Positions 19,336 to 27,946 of a DNA stretch of 64,000 nucleotides are shown piece after piece. Position numbers and translations under genes: made by a program. The stretch covers positions 3,427,001 through 3,491,000 of the forward strand of contig NZ_CP012040.1 of NCBI RefSeq assembly GCF_001050135.1. The letters are read 5' to 3'. This DNA comes from Cyclobacterium amurskyense. Lineage in GTDB: Bacteria > Bacteroidota > Bacteroidia > Cytophagales > Cyclobacteriaceae. The notes beneath the pieces are model-generated. The model was not told where the DNA came from and searched no databases. It saw only the letters and a list, made by a program, of their open reading frames with translations. The first letter of the stretch is position 1; every line of letters starts with the position of its first letter.

Positions 19336-20109
19336 ATGCTGAATCTTCAAGATTCCATACTCGTTTACGATGGTAGTTTTGATGGTTTTTTGACCTGTGT
19401 ATTTCAGGTCTATGATTTGAAATTAAAACAAGTCATTATCCAAAAAGATAGTGAATCCCAAGCCTCTTTATTCGGGAAGCAAAATGTAGTGGCAGCAGAT
19501 CCGGTTAAAGCAGATCGGGTGTGGAAAGGCTTAGGGAAAAAAACATCAAATGCGGGAAGACTGCGTATTTATTATGGCTTTTTGAGTGAAAAACAGTGGG
19601 TTGAAAACCTATTGTTACGTTATATTCAATATATCTTTGAAAGTAGTCTACCGGTTGATTCAGATTTTTCTAATCCTGATGTTTTGGAATTGAGTAAGGT
19701 TGCTAAAAGCGTAGGCAGGGAAAAACACCGCATGGAGGCTTTTGTTAGATTTCGATTGACAAAAGACGGGCTGTACTTTGCTACCATTGAACCTGATTTT
19801 GATGTACTCCCGCTTATTTCCAAACATTTCAAAAGTAGATATGCCGATCAAAAGTGGGTGATTTATGACCTTAAGCGAAATTATGGCCTCTATTATGATT
19901 TGGATAGGGTGGAAATTATCAACTTGACCTTACCCGAGGGATTTGATGCCAGCAAAACATCTCCTGATTATTTTGCTGTTGAAGAAATAGAATTTCAAAC
20001 CTTATGGAAGGACTATTTTGAAAGTACCAACATCCCTTCAAGGAAAAACATAAAGCTACATGTGCGTCATGTGCCCAAACGATACTGGAAATACCTAAGT
20101 GAAAAATAG
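19336..20109 (+). CDS. DUF4130 putative DNA repair/metabolism protein (TIGR03915 type)
   Basis: 257 aa, starting at the base after the radical SAM stop codon. It begins VYDGSFDGFLTCVFQVYD, the usual opening of the family, and continues with VAKSVGREKHRMEAFVRF and a C-terminal region KNIKLHVRHVPKRYWKYLSE. In some relatives this domain is fused to a UdgX-type uracil-DNA glycosylase; the 257-aa length here leaves no room for it. The strict pairing with the radical SAM protein is seen across many bacteria and suggests one two-protein machine acting on damaged or modified DNA. The chemistry is not established. Confidence 0.9.
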   Translation: MLNLQDSILVYDGSFDGFLTCVFQVYDLKLKQVIIQKDSESQASLFGKQNVVAADPVKADRVWKGLGKKTSNAGRLRIYYGFLSEKQWVENLLLRYIQYIFESSLPVDSDFSNPDVLELSKVAKSVGREKHRMEAFVRFRLTKDGLYFATIEPDFDVLPLISKHFKSRYADQKWVIYDLKRNYGLYYDLDRVEIINLTLPEGFDASKTSPDYFAVEEIEFQTLWKDYFESTNIPSRKNIKLHVRHVPKRYWKYLSEK

Positions 20110-20311
20110 AGGTGAAAAAGGCATATGGTTTTTAAGAGGGATTGCCTTATCCAAATGCCCTAATAACAATCGGTTCTTATTTAATAGGACATAAAATAGG
20201 TTAAAATTGGATCCACCTCCCCATCTATACCAATTTAGTTGTGCATTTCTTTTTTGTAGGAGAAATTAGGTGCAAATTCAAATTAAGAATCCAGCCTGAC
20301 TAAATCTTTCT

Positions 20312-21928
20312 ATGCCTAACTATCCTAAAGCCATTTCAATGATTATTTTTTTAATAGGAACAAGTTTCTTGGTCCTCGATTTTAGTGGGGATTTTTCCCC
20401 TGAGAAAATCAGTAAATCACCTGCCAATGAGGCTGTATGGCTCAATGATGAAGGGATTCCTCGGCTATTTTATGTCAATCGTCCGGGAAATGCAGACAAG
20501 ATAATGTCCATGGATTGGACAGGGGAAGGGTTGAGTGAAGCAAAGGAAGAGTTTGCTTTGCCAGGACAAGCATATTATGCCTTACAAATGGTTCATAGTA
20601 GCAATAATGACTTGATCTCCGTTTTTCATATTTTTGGTAAAGGGGAAAATGGATACCGAGGTAGGCACTTGGATCTTTGGGTCAATAGAAGAGTAAATGG
20701 GGAATGGGGAGAACCGTTTAAGATATACAATGGGTATGTGGGGGCAATCCGAGGCTTGATAAAGCTAAAGAGCGGAAGGTTGCTGTTGGCTTTTTCCAGG
20801 GCAGTTCCTGAAAGGGAAAAAGCCCCCCAAAATGGAGAGGTGGATTATGGGTGGAACAATATTGTATCCATGTATTCTGATGATGATGGTAAATCCTGGG
20901 ATATCTCAAAAAAACCAATAGAAATTGAAATAGACAATACCAAAACTACTCGATATGGAGGCATTGAGCCGGAACTAGTGGAAATGCGAAATGGTGAAAT
21001 TTGGATGTTGATTAGAACTACACATGGGGTATTGTACCAATCTTTTTCAAACGATGGAGGAGAAACCTGGGAGAAAGCCAGGCCAACATCCTTTATCTCC
21101 TCAGATTCTCCTTCTTCAGCACTGCGGCTAAAGGATGGTAGATTGATTGTGTTCTTTAACAGTTGCCAGCGTTATGATAAACCCAATTCTTATGCAATGG
21201 GAGGAAGAGAAGTGCTTCATGCTGCTATCAGTGGGGATGATGGCTTGACATGGGAAGGCAATAGGGAAGTAGCCTTAGAGCATGCGGAAGTTCCCGAAAA
21301 GGGTGATAGAGGTACAGCCTATTCATCTGCCATAGAGATTGAAGAGGGAAGGGTTTTATTGGTTTCAGGTCAGGGAGAATCCAAGGCAATTTATATCCTG
21401 GAGCCCGATTGGCTGGAAGAGAAAAGTCAGGTAAAATACCTTTCTTTAGATGCTGCTCAGAAAGACTTACCATTAGCCATAGGAAAAGAAATGGATAAAT
21501 CACATGGAGATACATTGGTGTTTTCATCTTTATCCCATGAGGATGTGGTTATAAACTTCCCAGCAAGCAAAGAGGGCAGTATTCAAATTGGGCCTTTGTC
21601 TGTTAATGAATTGTATGATTTAGGTTTTGCTTTGACAGATCATTTTTCGGCACCCGCAGATTCGGAGGCCTTTTCTGCGTCAATGTTTAATTTTGACTTG
21701 TCGGAGTATTTGGATAAAAAGAAGGTTTCGGAAGAGGTATTACTAAAAATGAAATGGAACCTTGCTGCCTCTGATGCTCAGCTCCAGGTTTTTAGCGGGG
21801 AGGATTTATTAGCTACTTTTAATTCGGATAGGGCCACTTTTATGGGGTTGAATTACTTAAGAATCAAGTCGGGGAGTAGCTTCCCTAGAAAAAAAGAGGT
21901 GATTCCAGTGGTTTTTAGAGGGAAATAA
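20312..21928 (+). CDS. Sialidase-family (BNR repeat) exo-glycosidase-like secreted protein
   Basis: 538 aa with an N-terminal hydrophobic anchor or signal (residues about 9-25). Asp boxes typical of sialidase propellers are visible: SDDDGKSWD, SNDGGETWE and SGDDGLTWEG. Catalytic-type segments include RGLIKLKSGRLLLAFSR, IEPELVEMRNGEIWMLIRT (Glu/Arg region) and GDRGTAYSSAIEI. Residues about 375-538 form an extra C-terminal beta domain. The fold supports retaining exo-glycosidase activity, but whether the sugar is sialic acid or another acidic sugar cannot be read. It stands alone, downstream of the DNA-repair pair by about 200 bp. Confidence 0.85.
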   Translation: MPNYPKAISMIIFLIGTSFLVLDFSGDFSPEKISKSPANEAVWLNDEGIPRLFYVNRPGNADKIMSMDWTGEGLSEAKEEFALPGQAYYALQMVHSSNNDLISVFHIFGKGENGYRGRHLDLWVNRRVNGEWGEPFKIYNGYVGAIRGLIKLKSGRLLLAFSRAVPEREKAPQNGEVDYGWNNIVSMYSDDDGKSWDISKKPIEIEIDNTKTTRYGGIEPELVEMRNGEIWMLIRTTHGVLYQSFSNDGGETWEKARPTSFISSDSPSSALRLKDGRLIVFFNSCQRYDKPNSYAMGGREVLHAAISGDDGLTWEGNREVALEHAEVPEKGDRGTAYSSAIEIEEGRVLLVSGQGESKAIYILEPDWLEEKSQVKYLSLDAAQKDLPLAIGKEMDKSHGDTLVFSSLSHEDVVINFPASKEGSIQIGPLSVNELYDLGFALTDHFSAPADSEAFSASMFNFDLSEYLDKKKVSEEVLLKMKWNLAASDAQLQVFSGEDLLATFNSDRATFMGLNYLRIKSGSSFPRKKEVIPVVFRGK

Positions 21929-21997
21929 TGCTGAGGGTTGAACTTTAATCATAGGCCTCAGCTGTTTTGTTATTTGCTTAATTTCTTTGAGGTTTAA

Positions 21998-22445
21998 CTA
22001 CGCTATTGATGCACCAAATGAATGCCCTACCAATTGGTTGTTAATGAATAAGTCTAGCTCAACAATTGATTTTTTTCGCAAAACCTCTCTCATATCTATT
22101 TTATGCAATTTTATATCATCAATTAAGGTTAGGAATTTTATTGTTCGGTAAAACCATTGGCTGGTGTTGCTAACAGCATTCTCCAGGTAAAATTTTGACA
22201 TGGAAATAATGATATCAATTGCTAAATTGTTGTTGTCTGGATTTTGATAGGTGACAGATTTATGCGCATAATTAATAATACAATGTTTGGTGATGTCCTT
22301 GTCATTGAATGGATACCTTGACACAATGTCATTATTACTACTTTCGACCAACTATCCGTAAATATTTTAAATCGTTTTTTGTCAGTTTAAAATTACCAAC
22401 CTCTTCTTTTAATCTTTGTTTTTCCTTCGATAAAAAACAGCTCAT
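21998..22445 (-). pseudogene. Probable frameshifted hypothetical gene next to repeat copy C
   Basis: An ATG at 22445 opens a frame of about 36 codons (MSCFLSKEKQRLKEEVGNF... LRIVGRK) that stops near 22340. A second frame, from a weak TTG at 22351 to 21998, continues for 117 codons (VESSNNDIVSRYPF..., HSFGASIA at the end). The two overlap by one frame step, so one base change would join them into a protein of about 150 aa. The composition is similar across the junction. No family recognised. The 5' side lies 28 bp from repeat copy C. Confidence 0.45.
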
Positions 22446-22472
22446 GTTTTGGCTATTTCTGCTCTCAGCGTA

Positions 22473-22690
22473 TTAAACCCGAAATATGCAATAGACATTC
22501 TATTACGTGCTGAAATCGCTTTAAAATCAGCCACTTCGTTGCTGTTTTCAATTTCACCATAGCGGTGCTATGCAAAAATCTCCAAACAGCCTGATTTTCT
22601 TGCAATTGCAACACTTCCCGTAAACACGGGACAGGCTTCACCCCTGACATTGTCAGGGCGGAGAAATTCTATTACATAATCCGGGTTAAA
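22473..22690 (+). repeat. Dispersed inverted-repeat-bounded element, copy C (218 bp)
   Basis: Bounded by TTAAACCCGAAATATGCAAT and the imperfect complement ending AATCCGGGTTAAA. It keeps the CATAGCGGTGCTATG hairpin, the CCCGT-aaac-ACGGG hairpin and CCCCTGACATTGTCAGGGCGG. The orientation is the same as copies A and B. It lies between the frameshifted gene (ends 22445 on its 5' side) and the stop of the 105-aa gene at 22700, leaving only 9 bp to the latter. Confidence 0.85.
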
Positions 22691-22699
22691 TGAAATTTA

Positions 22700-23017
22700 T
22701 TATCTGGAGAAGGCTTGAATTTCGTCTATTGCTCCTGCATTAAATGCTCGGTCCACAAGGTCATAATCCAATCTCCTATTAAAAAACAAGCCACAATAAT
22801 TGCGCTGAATAAGCGTCCCATTAAATAAATAATACTCCAGACGTAAAACCCCCATTTCATTTTCAACTAAACTTAAAGCAAAGTCTACATATCGGGTCAT
22901 TGCCAAACTGGATTCTTCAGTCAAATGGCTTATTATATAGTCTACATCTTCAGCATTTCCATTCTCTGCCCTTGCAATCAATTCTCCCAATTTTCCGCTA
23001 AACTTGTTTTTTGCCAT
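22700..23017 (-). CDS. Small conserved hypothetical protein (alpha-helical)
   Basis: 105 aa, not recognised. No signal peptide; composition is Glu/Asp-rich with helical stretches (SGKLGELIARAENG, EDVDYIISHLTEESS, YVDFALSLVENEMG). The C-terminus (RRLDYDLVDRAFNAGAIDEI) looks like a short helical hairpin. It is probably cytoplasmic. It is transcribed leftward, 126 bp after the DUF3052 gene, possibly in the same unit. Its stop codon lies 9 bp from repeat copy C, which may supply a terminator-like structure. Confidence 0.65.
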   Translation of the reverse strand: MAKNKFSGKLGELIARAENGNAEDVDYIISHLTEESSLAMTRYVDFALSLVENEMGVLRLEYYLFNGTLIQRNYCGLFFNRRLDYDLVDRAFNAGAIDEIQAFSR

Positions 23018-23143
23018 TTTATTTTAGGTTTTATTGAGGCCATTGAGGTTTTTGATTGGCACTGGGAATCGGCATTTTTCTTTTGAGATAAAGTTCTGGT
23101 TTTATGTGGCTAGTATAAACAAATCATGTTAGTGCTCTGGCTT

Positions 23144-23563
23144 TTATTCTTTATTTCTGTTCTTAACCGGTATTACAAATTTTAGTCCGGACCAAATCTC
23201 ATCTATTGCGCAAACTTTTATGTCCACAAGGCCGGTCTCCAATCCTATTTTCCTTACTTTATTTCCATTAAGATCTGTTTCTACTTTTGACGATTTTTTA
23301 GGCCATGAGATCCATATAATTCCATTTTGTTCGATTTCCTGACTCAATTGATTGATGATATTATTGAGTTCAGCCTCTTCTTTGGCAAAAACATGTATAA
23401 AATCCTTTTTAGTGTTTAAATCCAATATGGCATGCGTGTTTGAAGGGAAATCTGTAAACAGGTTAAAATAATAATCTGGGCCGTTCACAATTTTTATTTT
23501 GAAGCCATCTTTAATGCCTAGCTTTTTTGCAAGGGGAGTGCCGGAGTAGCCTGATGTATTCAT
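23144..23563 (-). CDS. DUF3052 family protein
   Basis: 139 aa, cytoplasmic. The opening GYSGTPLAKKLGIKDGFKI is the hallmark of DUF3052; the remainder includes FIHVFAKEEAELNNIINQL and IIWISWPKKSSKVETDLN, and ends with IDEIWSGLKFVIPVKNR, all typical. The function of the family is unknown. It is a single gene or is first in a two-gene leftward unit with the 105-aa gene. Confidence 0.88.
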   Translation of the reverse strand: MNTSGYSGTPLAKKLGIKDGFKIKIVNGPDYYFNLFTDFPSNTHAILDLNTKKDFIHVFAKEEAELNNIINQLSQEIEQNGIIWISWPKKSSKVETDLNGNKVRKIGLETGLVDIKVCAIDEIWSGLKFVIPVKNRNKE

Positions 23564-23978
23564 AGGATAATGTATTTACTTTAGCTCGTCCACAGCAATC
23601 ATTTATACCCTAGATAATCCTCATTAACGCCTGAAATTGGACCAAGTGTCTTGCATTGAGGGTTTTTTTCAAGTATCAATTTATGAAATTCTGACCATAA
23701 ATCAATCGGTGGTATTGTTTTTTATATAGAGAAGAAATACCTGTTTTTGGAAGTAAATTACTTTGGTTTGGTATTTCACCCTTTAGAAGAATTTGCGAAT
23801 GCAGTCTATATGTGGTAAAACTGAAGTCTAAGCAGAGTAAAAAAATCTCAATTACATTGAAACCAAAAAGAAGCTAAAATAAAGTGGTAATTTACGTCCC
23901 AAGATATAAGTGTAAAGCTTTATCCGTTTACTCATTCCTGAATGGGTACCATAAATTAATTCATTAAGATTCGAAAAA
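23564..23978. other. Divergent intergenic gap, no gene recognised
   Basis: 415 bp between the leftward DUF3052 gene and the rightward sulfatase. It is AT-rich; a TTTATACCCTAG stretch lies at about 23602-23613, similar to the TATACCC motif seen upstream of 1618 and 12879. No RNA gene or promoter box could be identified with confidence. Confidence 0.4.
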
Positions 23979-25337
23979 ATGAGTAAAACAAGGTTTGTTA
24001 TAACGGGCTTGTTATTTCTAGTAGTTACACTGTCTGGATTTGGGCAGGAGAAACAACCCAATATTATTTTTATTATTTCCGATAGTCATCGTTCAGAGGC
24101 CTTAGGAGTGGCTGGGAATTCTTTTGTGCAGACGCCTCATCTAAACCAATTGGCTCAAGAGGGAGTAAGGTTTGAAAATGCTTATGTCACGACCGCAATC
24201 TGTACCGGAAGCAGGGCCAGTTTCTTTACTGGACAATACATGTCCCGTCATGGAATAGAGGATTTTGCCACGGATTTTTCCGAAGAGGCTTTGTTGGAAA
24301 CCTATCCATTGGTACTCAAAAAAGGAGGGTATAAGATCAGTCTTATTGGCAATTGGGGCATAGGGAAAAATCCTCCTGTGTCGCACTTTGATCATTGGGA
24401 CAGTAAAATCCCATGGCGAACAACCTCAGGCCTGCACCAAACAGACAATATTGTACAGAAAGCGGTAAATTACCTCGATAAGTACCAATCGGAGGCGCCT
24501 TTTTTCTTGTCTCTCGGTTTTTCTGCCGCACATGAGATTGATCCTACTAAAGATAAACCTGCAACTTATGATGTTCAGGAACGGTACCTTCCTTTGTATG
24601 AAAATATCGAGATCCCTTTTCCGGAGACCGTGGCCCCTGAGTACTGGGATAATTTCCCTGATTTTTTCCGAACCGATAAAAATATCGCCAGGTCTAGATG
24701 GCAAGGTTTCTTTTCAAGTGCTGAGCTTTTTCAAAAAAATGCAAAGAATTATTACCGCATGGTAACCGGCCTGGACGATGCCGTAGGTACAATCATGCAA
24801 AAACTAAAAGAGCTAGGTATAGATGAAAATACGATTGTCATCTATACCAGTGACCACGGTTTCTCTTTAGGCGAACATGGGTTGATGGGGAAATGGTATC
24901 CCTTCGAAGCATCCATCAGGGTTCCATTAATTATATATGATCCAAGAAACCTTGAATCTAATGGAAAGGCAACGGAGAAAATCGCATTGAATATAGATCT
25001 GGGCCCCACCATATTAAAATTAGCTGATCTTGAAATACCAAAGTGCATGCAGGGAATCGACCTGTTGGAGATGATTTCGTCCAACAAAAAAAGATTAGAT
25101 AGAAAGGAGTTTTTCTACGAGCATGAATTCTTGGGGAGCCCGCAACTCCTGAAATCTCAGGCTGTAATCCGAAAAGACATCAAGTACATTTATTATCCAG
25201 AACATGATTACGAGGTATTATATGATTTGAAGAATGATCCCAATGAAACCGTTAATGTTGTTAACTCTCCAGGTTATGCCAGGAAAGTCAAGAACTTACG
25301 AACGAGCCTTCGCAACTTAAAGCAGTCAGTAAAATAA
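23979..25337 (+). CDS. Type I sulfatase-like protein with atypical active-site residues
   Basis: 452 aa with a signal peptide ending GFGQ. It has the S1 sulfatase fold: PNIIFIISDSHRSEALG, a Cys75 site, and YTSDHGFSLGEHGLMGKW (Asp292-His293, Lys305). Several normally conserved residues differ. The formylglycine motif reads CTGSR, with Gly where Pro or Ala is expected. The second metal Asp is Ser36 (ISDSHR). The usual GKWH motif is GNWGIG (Asn125, no His). It may be a different subfamily, an inactive paralogue, or an enzyme with relaxed chemistry. A decayed piece of a close copy lies at 9372. Confidence 0.85.
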   Translation: MSKTRFVITGLLFLVVTLSGFGQEKQPNIIFIISDSHRSEALGVAGNSFVQTPHLNQLAQEGVRFENAYVTTAICTGSRASFFTGQYMSRHGIEDFATDFSEEALLETYPLVLKKGGYKISLIGNWGIGKNPPVSHFDHWDSKIPWRTTSGLHQTDNIVQKAVNYLDKYQSEAPFFLSLGFSAAHEIDPTKDKPATYDVQERYLPLYENIEIPFPETVAPEYWDNFPDFFRTDKNIARSRWQGFFSSAELFQKNAKNYYRMVTGLDDAVGTIMQKLKELGIDENTIVIYTSDHGFSLGEHGLMGKWYPFEASIRVPLIIYDPRNLESNGKATEKIALNIDLGPTILKLADLEIPKCMQGIDLLEMISSNKKRLDRKEFFYEHEFLGSPQLLKSQAVIRKDIKYIYYPEHDYEVLYDLKNDPNETVNVVNSPGYARKVKNLRTSLRNLKQSVK

Positions 25338-25562
25338 CAGGAATGAATTTCCCTCAATTAAATCCTTCCTGAACTTCTACGATTTGCGTGGAACTCTATT
25401 TTGCACCAATTAGAATTTGATAATTGTTTGGTTTTCAGACTAAAAATTTAATGTTTTGTTATGTCTTTATCTTTTTAGGTCTATTCGGCTGTGTTTATAC
25501 AGGGAATTCCTTACGAATAAATCATGAAATTATCAATTTAAAAGTGGGCTTAAAACGAATTA

Positions 25563-25592
25563 ATTGTTTTTAAATACTTTTTTATATATTTG
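25563..25592 (+). promoter_or_regulatory. Bacteroidota-type promoter upstream of the 25683 gene
   Basis: A TATATTTG -7 element (25585-25592) follows an ATTG -33 element (25563-25566) with an 18-bp spacer, close to the TTTG-N19-TAnnTTTG consensus. The predicted start site is about 85 bp upstream of the coding start. The rest of 25338-25682 is AT-rich, without a gene. Confidence 0.55.
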
Positions 25593-25682
25593 AATTACAT
25601 TTTTATGATTTTTAAATTATTTCATTTACCTTTGACTAAATATTTAAAAGGACATTTTTGTTAAAATTATTTAATCGTTTTC

Positions 25683-26264
25683 ATGATGAAAAAAACATTA
25701 CTTTTGGCTGCTATAGCCCTTGTCTTTATTGCACTTCCTAAAGTTTCTTTAGGGCAAGTTTCTTTCTCCCATTCTTTAGGAGCAGCTTACTATGTAAGTA
25801 CTTCTACCATCATAACTGAATATTCTGAGTCCACCTCTACGATTGGCTCTCCTGCCATATTGTATTCTCCAAGAATTAATGTGGTTGAATTAGGTGAAGA
25901 AATGACTGTCTCTGTTGGTACACACTTGGGTTTGGGATTCAGTGCTGACACCAGTACAGGGAGCGCATCCTTTGCATTGGATTTACCTGTAGTTGCCGAA
26001 ATAAACTTTGGCCACGGAGCCCATGCTGATACCAGGTCTTCAGTAGGGGGTTATGCTGGCGTAGGTTATGGTATTAACAGATTAGGTGGTGGAAGTGATT
26101 TTGATGGTGTCTCTACCAATAAAGCTTCAGGACCTGTTCTTAATGGAGGTGTTCGTGCCTTAATTAACGGCATTCCAGTAGGATTAAGGGTTTCCTATTT
26201 ATTAAACATGGAAGAAGGAGGAAATGTTGCAGGAATTGGCGCATTCTATACTTTCGGTTTTTAA
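25683..26264 (+). CDS. Small outer-membrane beta-barrel-like protein
   Basis: 193 aa starting MMKKTLLLAAIALVF, a Sec signal peptide ending SLGQ. The mature chain alternates hydrophobic and polar residues (SHSLGAAYYV, TVSVGTHLGLGFSAD, FALDLPVVAEINF, VGGYAGVGYGI, PVGLRVSYLLNM) and ends in FYTFGF, with the terminal Phe typical of BamA-recognised barrels. It resembles OmpW/outer-membrane-beta-barrel-domain proteins in size, but no family is certain. A canonical promoter lies upstream and a strong terminator downstream, so it is monocistronic. Confidence 0.75.
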   Translation: MMKKTLLLAAIALVFIALPKVSLGQVSFSHSLGAAYYVSTSTIITEYSESTSTIGSPAILYSPRINVVELGEEMTVSVGTHLGLGFSADTSTGSASFALDLPVVAEINFGHGAHADTRSSVGGYAGVGYGINRLGGGSDFDGVSTNKASGPVLNGGVRALINGIPVGLRVSYLLNMEEGGNVAGIGAFYTFGF

Positions 26265-26283
26265 TAAAGCCTGAGCCTAATTT

Positions 26284-26320
26284 AAAGAAGGCAGGTTCCT
26301 AAATCAAACCTGCCTTCTTT
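26284..26320 (+). terminator. Rho-independent terminator after the 25683 gene
   Basis: AAAGAAGGCAGGTT and AACCTGCCTTCTTT form a perfect 14-bp stem with a 9-nt loop, extended by A-T pairs. It lies 20 bp after the stop codon and has an A/T-rich tail on both sides, so it may work on either strand. Confidence 0.85.
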
Positions 26321-26479
26321 AATTCATACCAAATTAGTGTCTTCCGCATAGTAAATGAATTCAATTGCTAAGACCATCACAAATGGACTTTAAAGCAGTT
26401 TTTTAGCTAAGTATAAGTTTCCACCTAATTTTACTAGTTTTTCCGATCCTTAATTTTTTTTATTTGTTCTGAGATTTGA

Positions 26480-26929
26480 TCAATCCTGAGTGAGTTGAGG
26501 TGCTTTTTTATCGGAAAGATTGTCCCTCCATTCAACTTGTATGCTTCCATCAAAAAAACTTATGGTGAGCCTATTGATATCTCCCTCCCAGATAAAGGTA
26601 TCATTAAAGATCTTTTCGGTAGGAGGACCGAATTTTTTATTAAAGAAATTGATGAAGTCTTTGAACCCACTTTCCATATTGGGTAGGTCACGTTTGTTAA
26701 ATGTCCATCGACATTTATATAACAGACCGGATAAATAAATCAACCTCAGGTCATGGGCTTCTACGCCATTAATAATTCTCAAGGGATGGCCTTGATAAAT
26801 TCCTTCCTGTATTCCGGCTTCTAAATTTCTTTTAAGACTTTCAAGTGAGGCGCCAAGTTCAAGACCATTAATACTTTTCACCTTGTCTATTGACTCTTGA
26901 GCAAAAAGCACTGGACTAAAAAGCAGCAA
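26480..26929 (-). CDS. Small secreted hypothetical protein; true start uncertain
   Basis: 149 aa from a TTG; not recognised. The N-terminus LLLFSPVLFAQES is a signal-peptide end. The mature part is rich in SxxxLKRNLEAG-like helices and ends FFDGSIQVEWRDNLS. No ATG lies in frame upstream. An ATG about 30 bp upstream (near 26950) is out of frame, but one extra T in the nearby TTTTT run would create MNFFKNHLLLLFSPVLFAQ, a complete signal peptide. So a one-base deletion, or a sequencing slip, is likely. A broken relative of its 3' end is at 9759-9985. Confidence 0.65.
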   Translation of the reverse strand: MLLFSPVLFAQESIDKVKSINGLELGASLESLKRNLEAGIQEGIYQGHPLRIINGVEAHDLRLIYLSGLLYKCRWTFNKRDLPNMESGFKDFINFFNKKFGPPTEKIFNDTFIWEGDINRLTISFFDGSIQVEWRDNLSDKKAPQLTQD

Positions 26930-27462
26930 AAGATGATTTTTGAAAAATTCATTTATTAAATATTTATGGTTTTAGCTTTGTATAAAAATCAATCCTTCGA
27001 ACGTTTATTTGATCCTGTCATTTTATTTTAACCCAGTATTTCAATAGCGTTTCCTGAATTTTCTTAGTCTGCCCTGATTTTTTTTCGGGGAAGTTTTCCC
27101 ATCAGGCATTAGGTTGTCTATCGTCCTTTAGGGTTCATTTTGTTCAAATTTCCTCAAGGCTGGAGACTCCTATTATCGGCATCATGTGGTATTAAGAATA
27201 AAGTAAAAGTTTCTCTTGTTAGCCATTATTAAATTAAGTGTTTCGGAGAAATACCCAATCGATTTCTACTTAATTTTATTTGAAACTTAGGTGTAAACCT
27301 GTATTCCTACCTCGAAATACGCTCTGAAAAGTCTAAAATATAAAATGGCAATAAATATACTATCATTGCTCTAAACATTTTAAAATCAGATTTAGTCGTT
27401 TATAAGCATTTAAATAAATGGATAATATTGATTAGATTTACAGACAAGTGATTTTGACCAAA
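26930..27462. other. Intergenic gap with a possible hairpin, no gene recognised
   Basis: 533 bp between divergent genes. CCTGAT at 27073-27078 and ATCAGG at 27101-27106 flank GGGAA-gtt-TTCCC, giving a two-part hairpin. A TTAACCCAGTATTTCAATAG stretch at 27028-27047 loosely resembles the repeat-element ends. No open frame of note. Confidence 0.35.
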
Positions 27463-27882
27463 ATGGAAATAGAAAAACCCGAAACCAAAAAATGCTTGCA
27501 CTGTGCCAAGCCAATTACTGGAAGATTGGACAAAAAATACTGTAATGATTATTGTCGCAATAGCTATAACAATCAGACTAAACGTGCAGATGACAAGCAG
27601 ATCCAAAAGGTAAACAGCATTATCAGAAAAAACCGCCGGATATTGAAAACACTTTGCCCTGTTGGCAAGGCAACCGTAAGTAAAGAAGTACTTGATGCCA
27701 TGGGCTATAATTACCGGTTTTTGTCTGGAGTATATCGGTCCCCTGCTCCTGCTAACCTTGTCTATTTCATCTGCTACGATTATGCCTTCAGTCCACTAAA
27801 TGAGGATGGCAAGGACATGGCATTAATCGTAAAAAAAGAAGACCACTTTGATCAATTTCTTGAAAATCCCTGGTTGGCTTAA
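27463..27882 (+). CDS. Hypothetical zinc-ribbon protein
   Basis: 139 aa from the ATG at 27463; a GTG at 27448 would add five residues. The N-terminus holds a Cys pair (KCLHCAKPI) and a second pair (KYCNDYCRNSYNN), which is a probable zinc ribbon like those in small DNA-binding proteins of Bacteroidota. Then follow a basic helix (IRKNRRILKTL) and a C-terminal helical part ending FLENPWLA. Cytoplasmic. The function is unknown and no close family could be named. The lipoprotein gene at 27947 follows 64 bp later in the same direction. Confidence 0.7.
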   Translation: MEIEKPETKKCLHCAKPITGRLDKKYCNDYCRNSYNNQTKRADDKQIQKVNSIIRKNRRILKTLCPVGKATVSKEVLDAMGYNYRFLSGVYRSPAPANLVYFICYDYAFSPLNEDGKDMALIVKKEDHFDQFLENPWLA

Positions 27883-27946
27883 GGTAGCTAAAATAGGTTT
27901 GAAGATAGATTGGCAATTTATCAACATCTTTATGAATATTTGATAA

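Noticed and set aside
27028..27047. Sequence resembling the end of the repeat element
   Set aside because: About 14 of 21 positions match only after a gap and no second end is nearby; weak.
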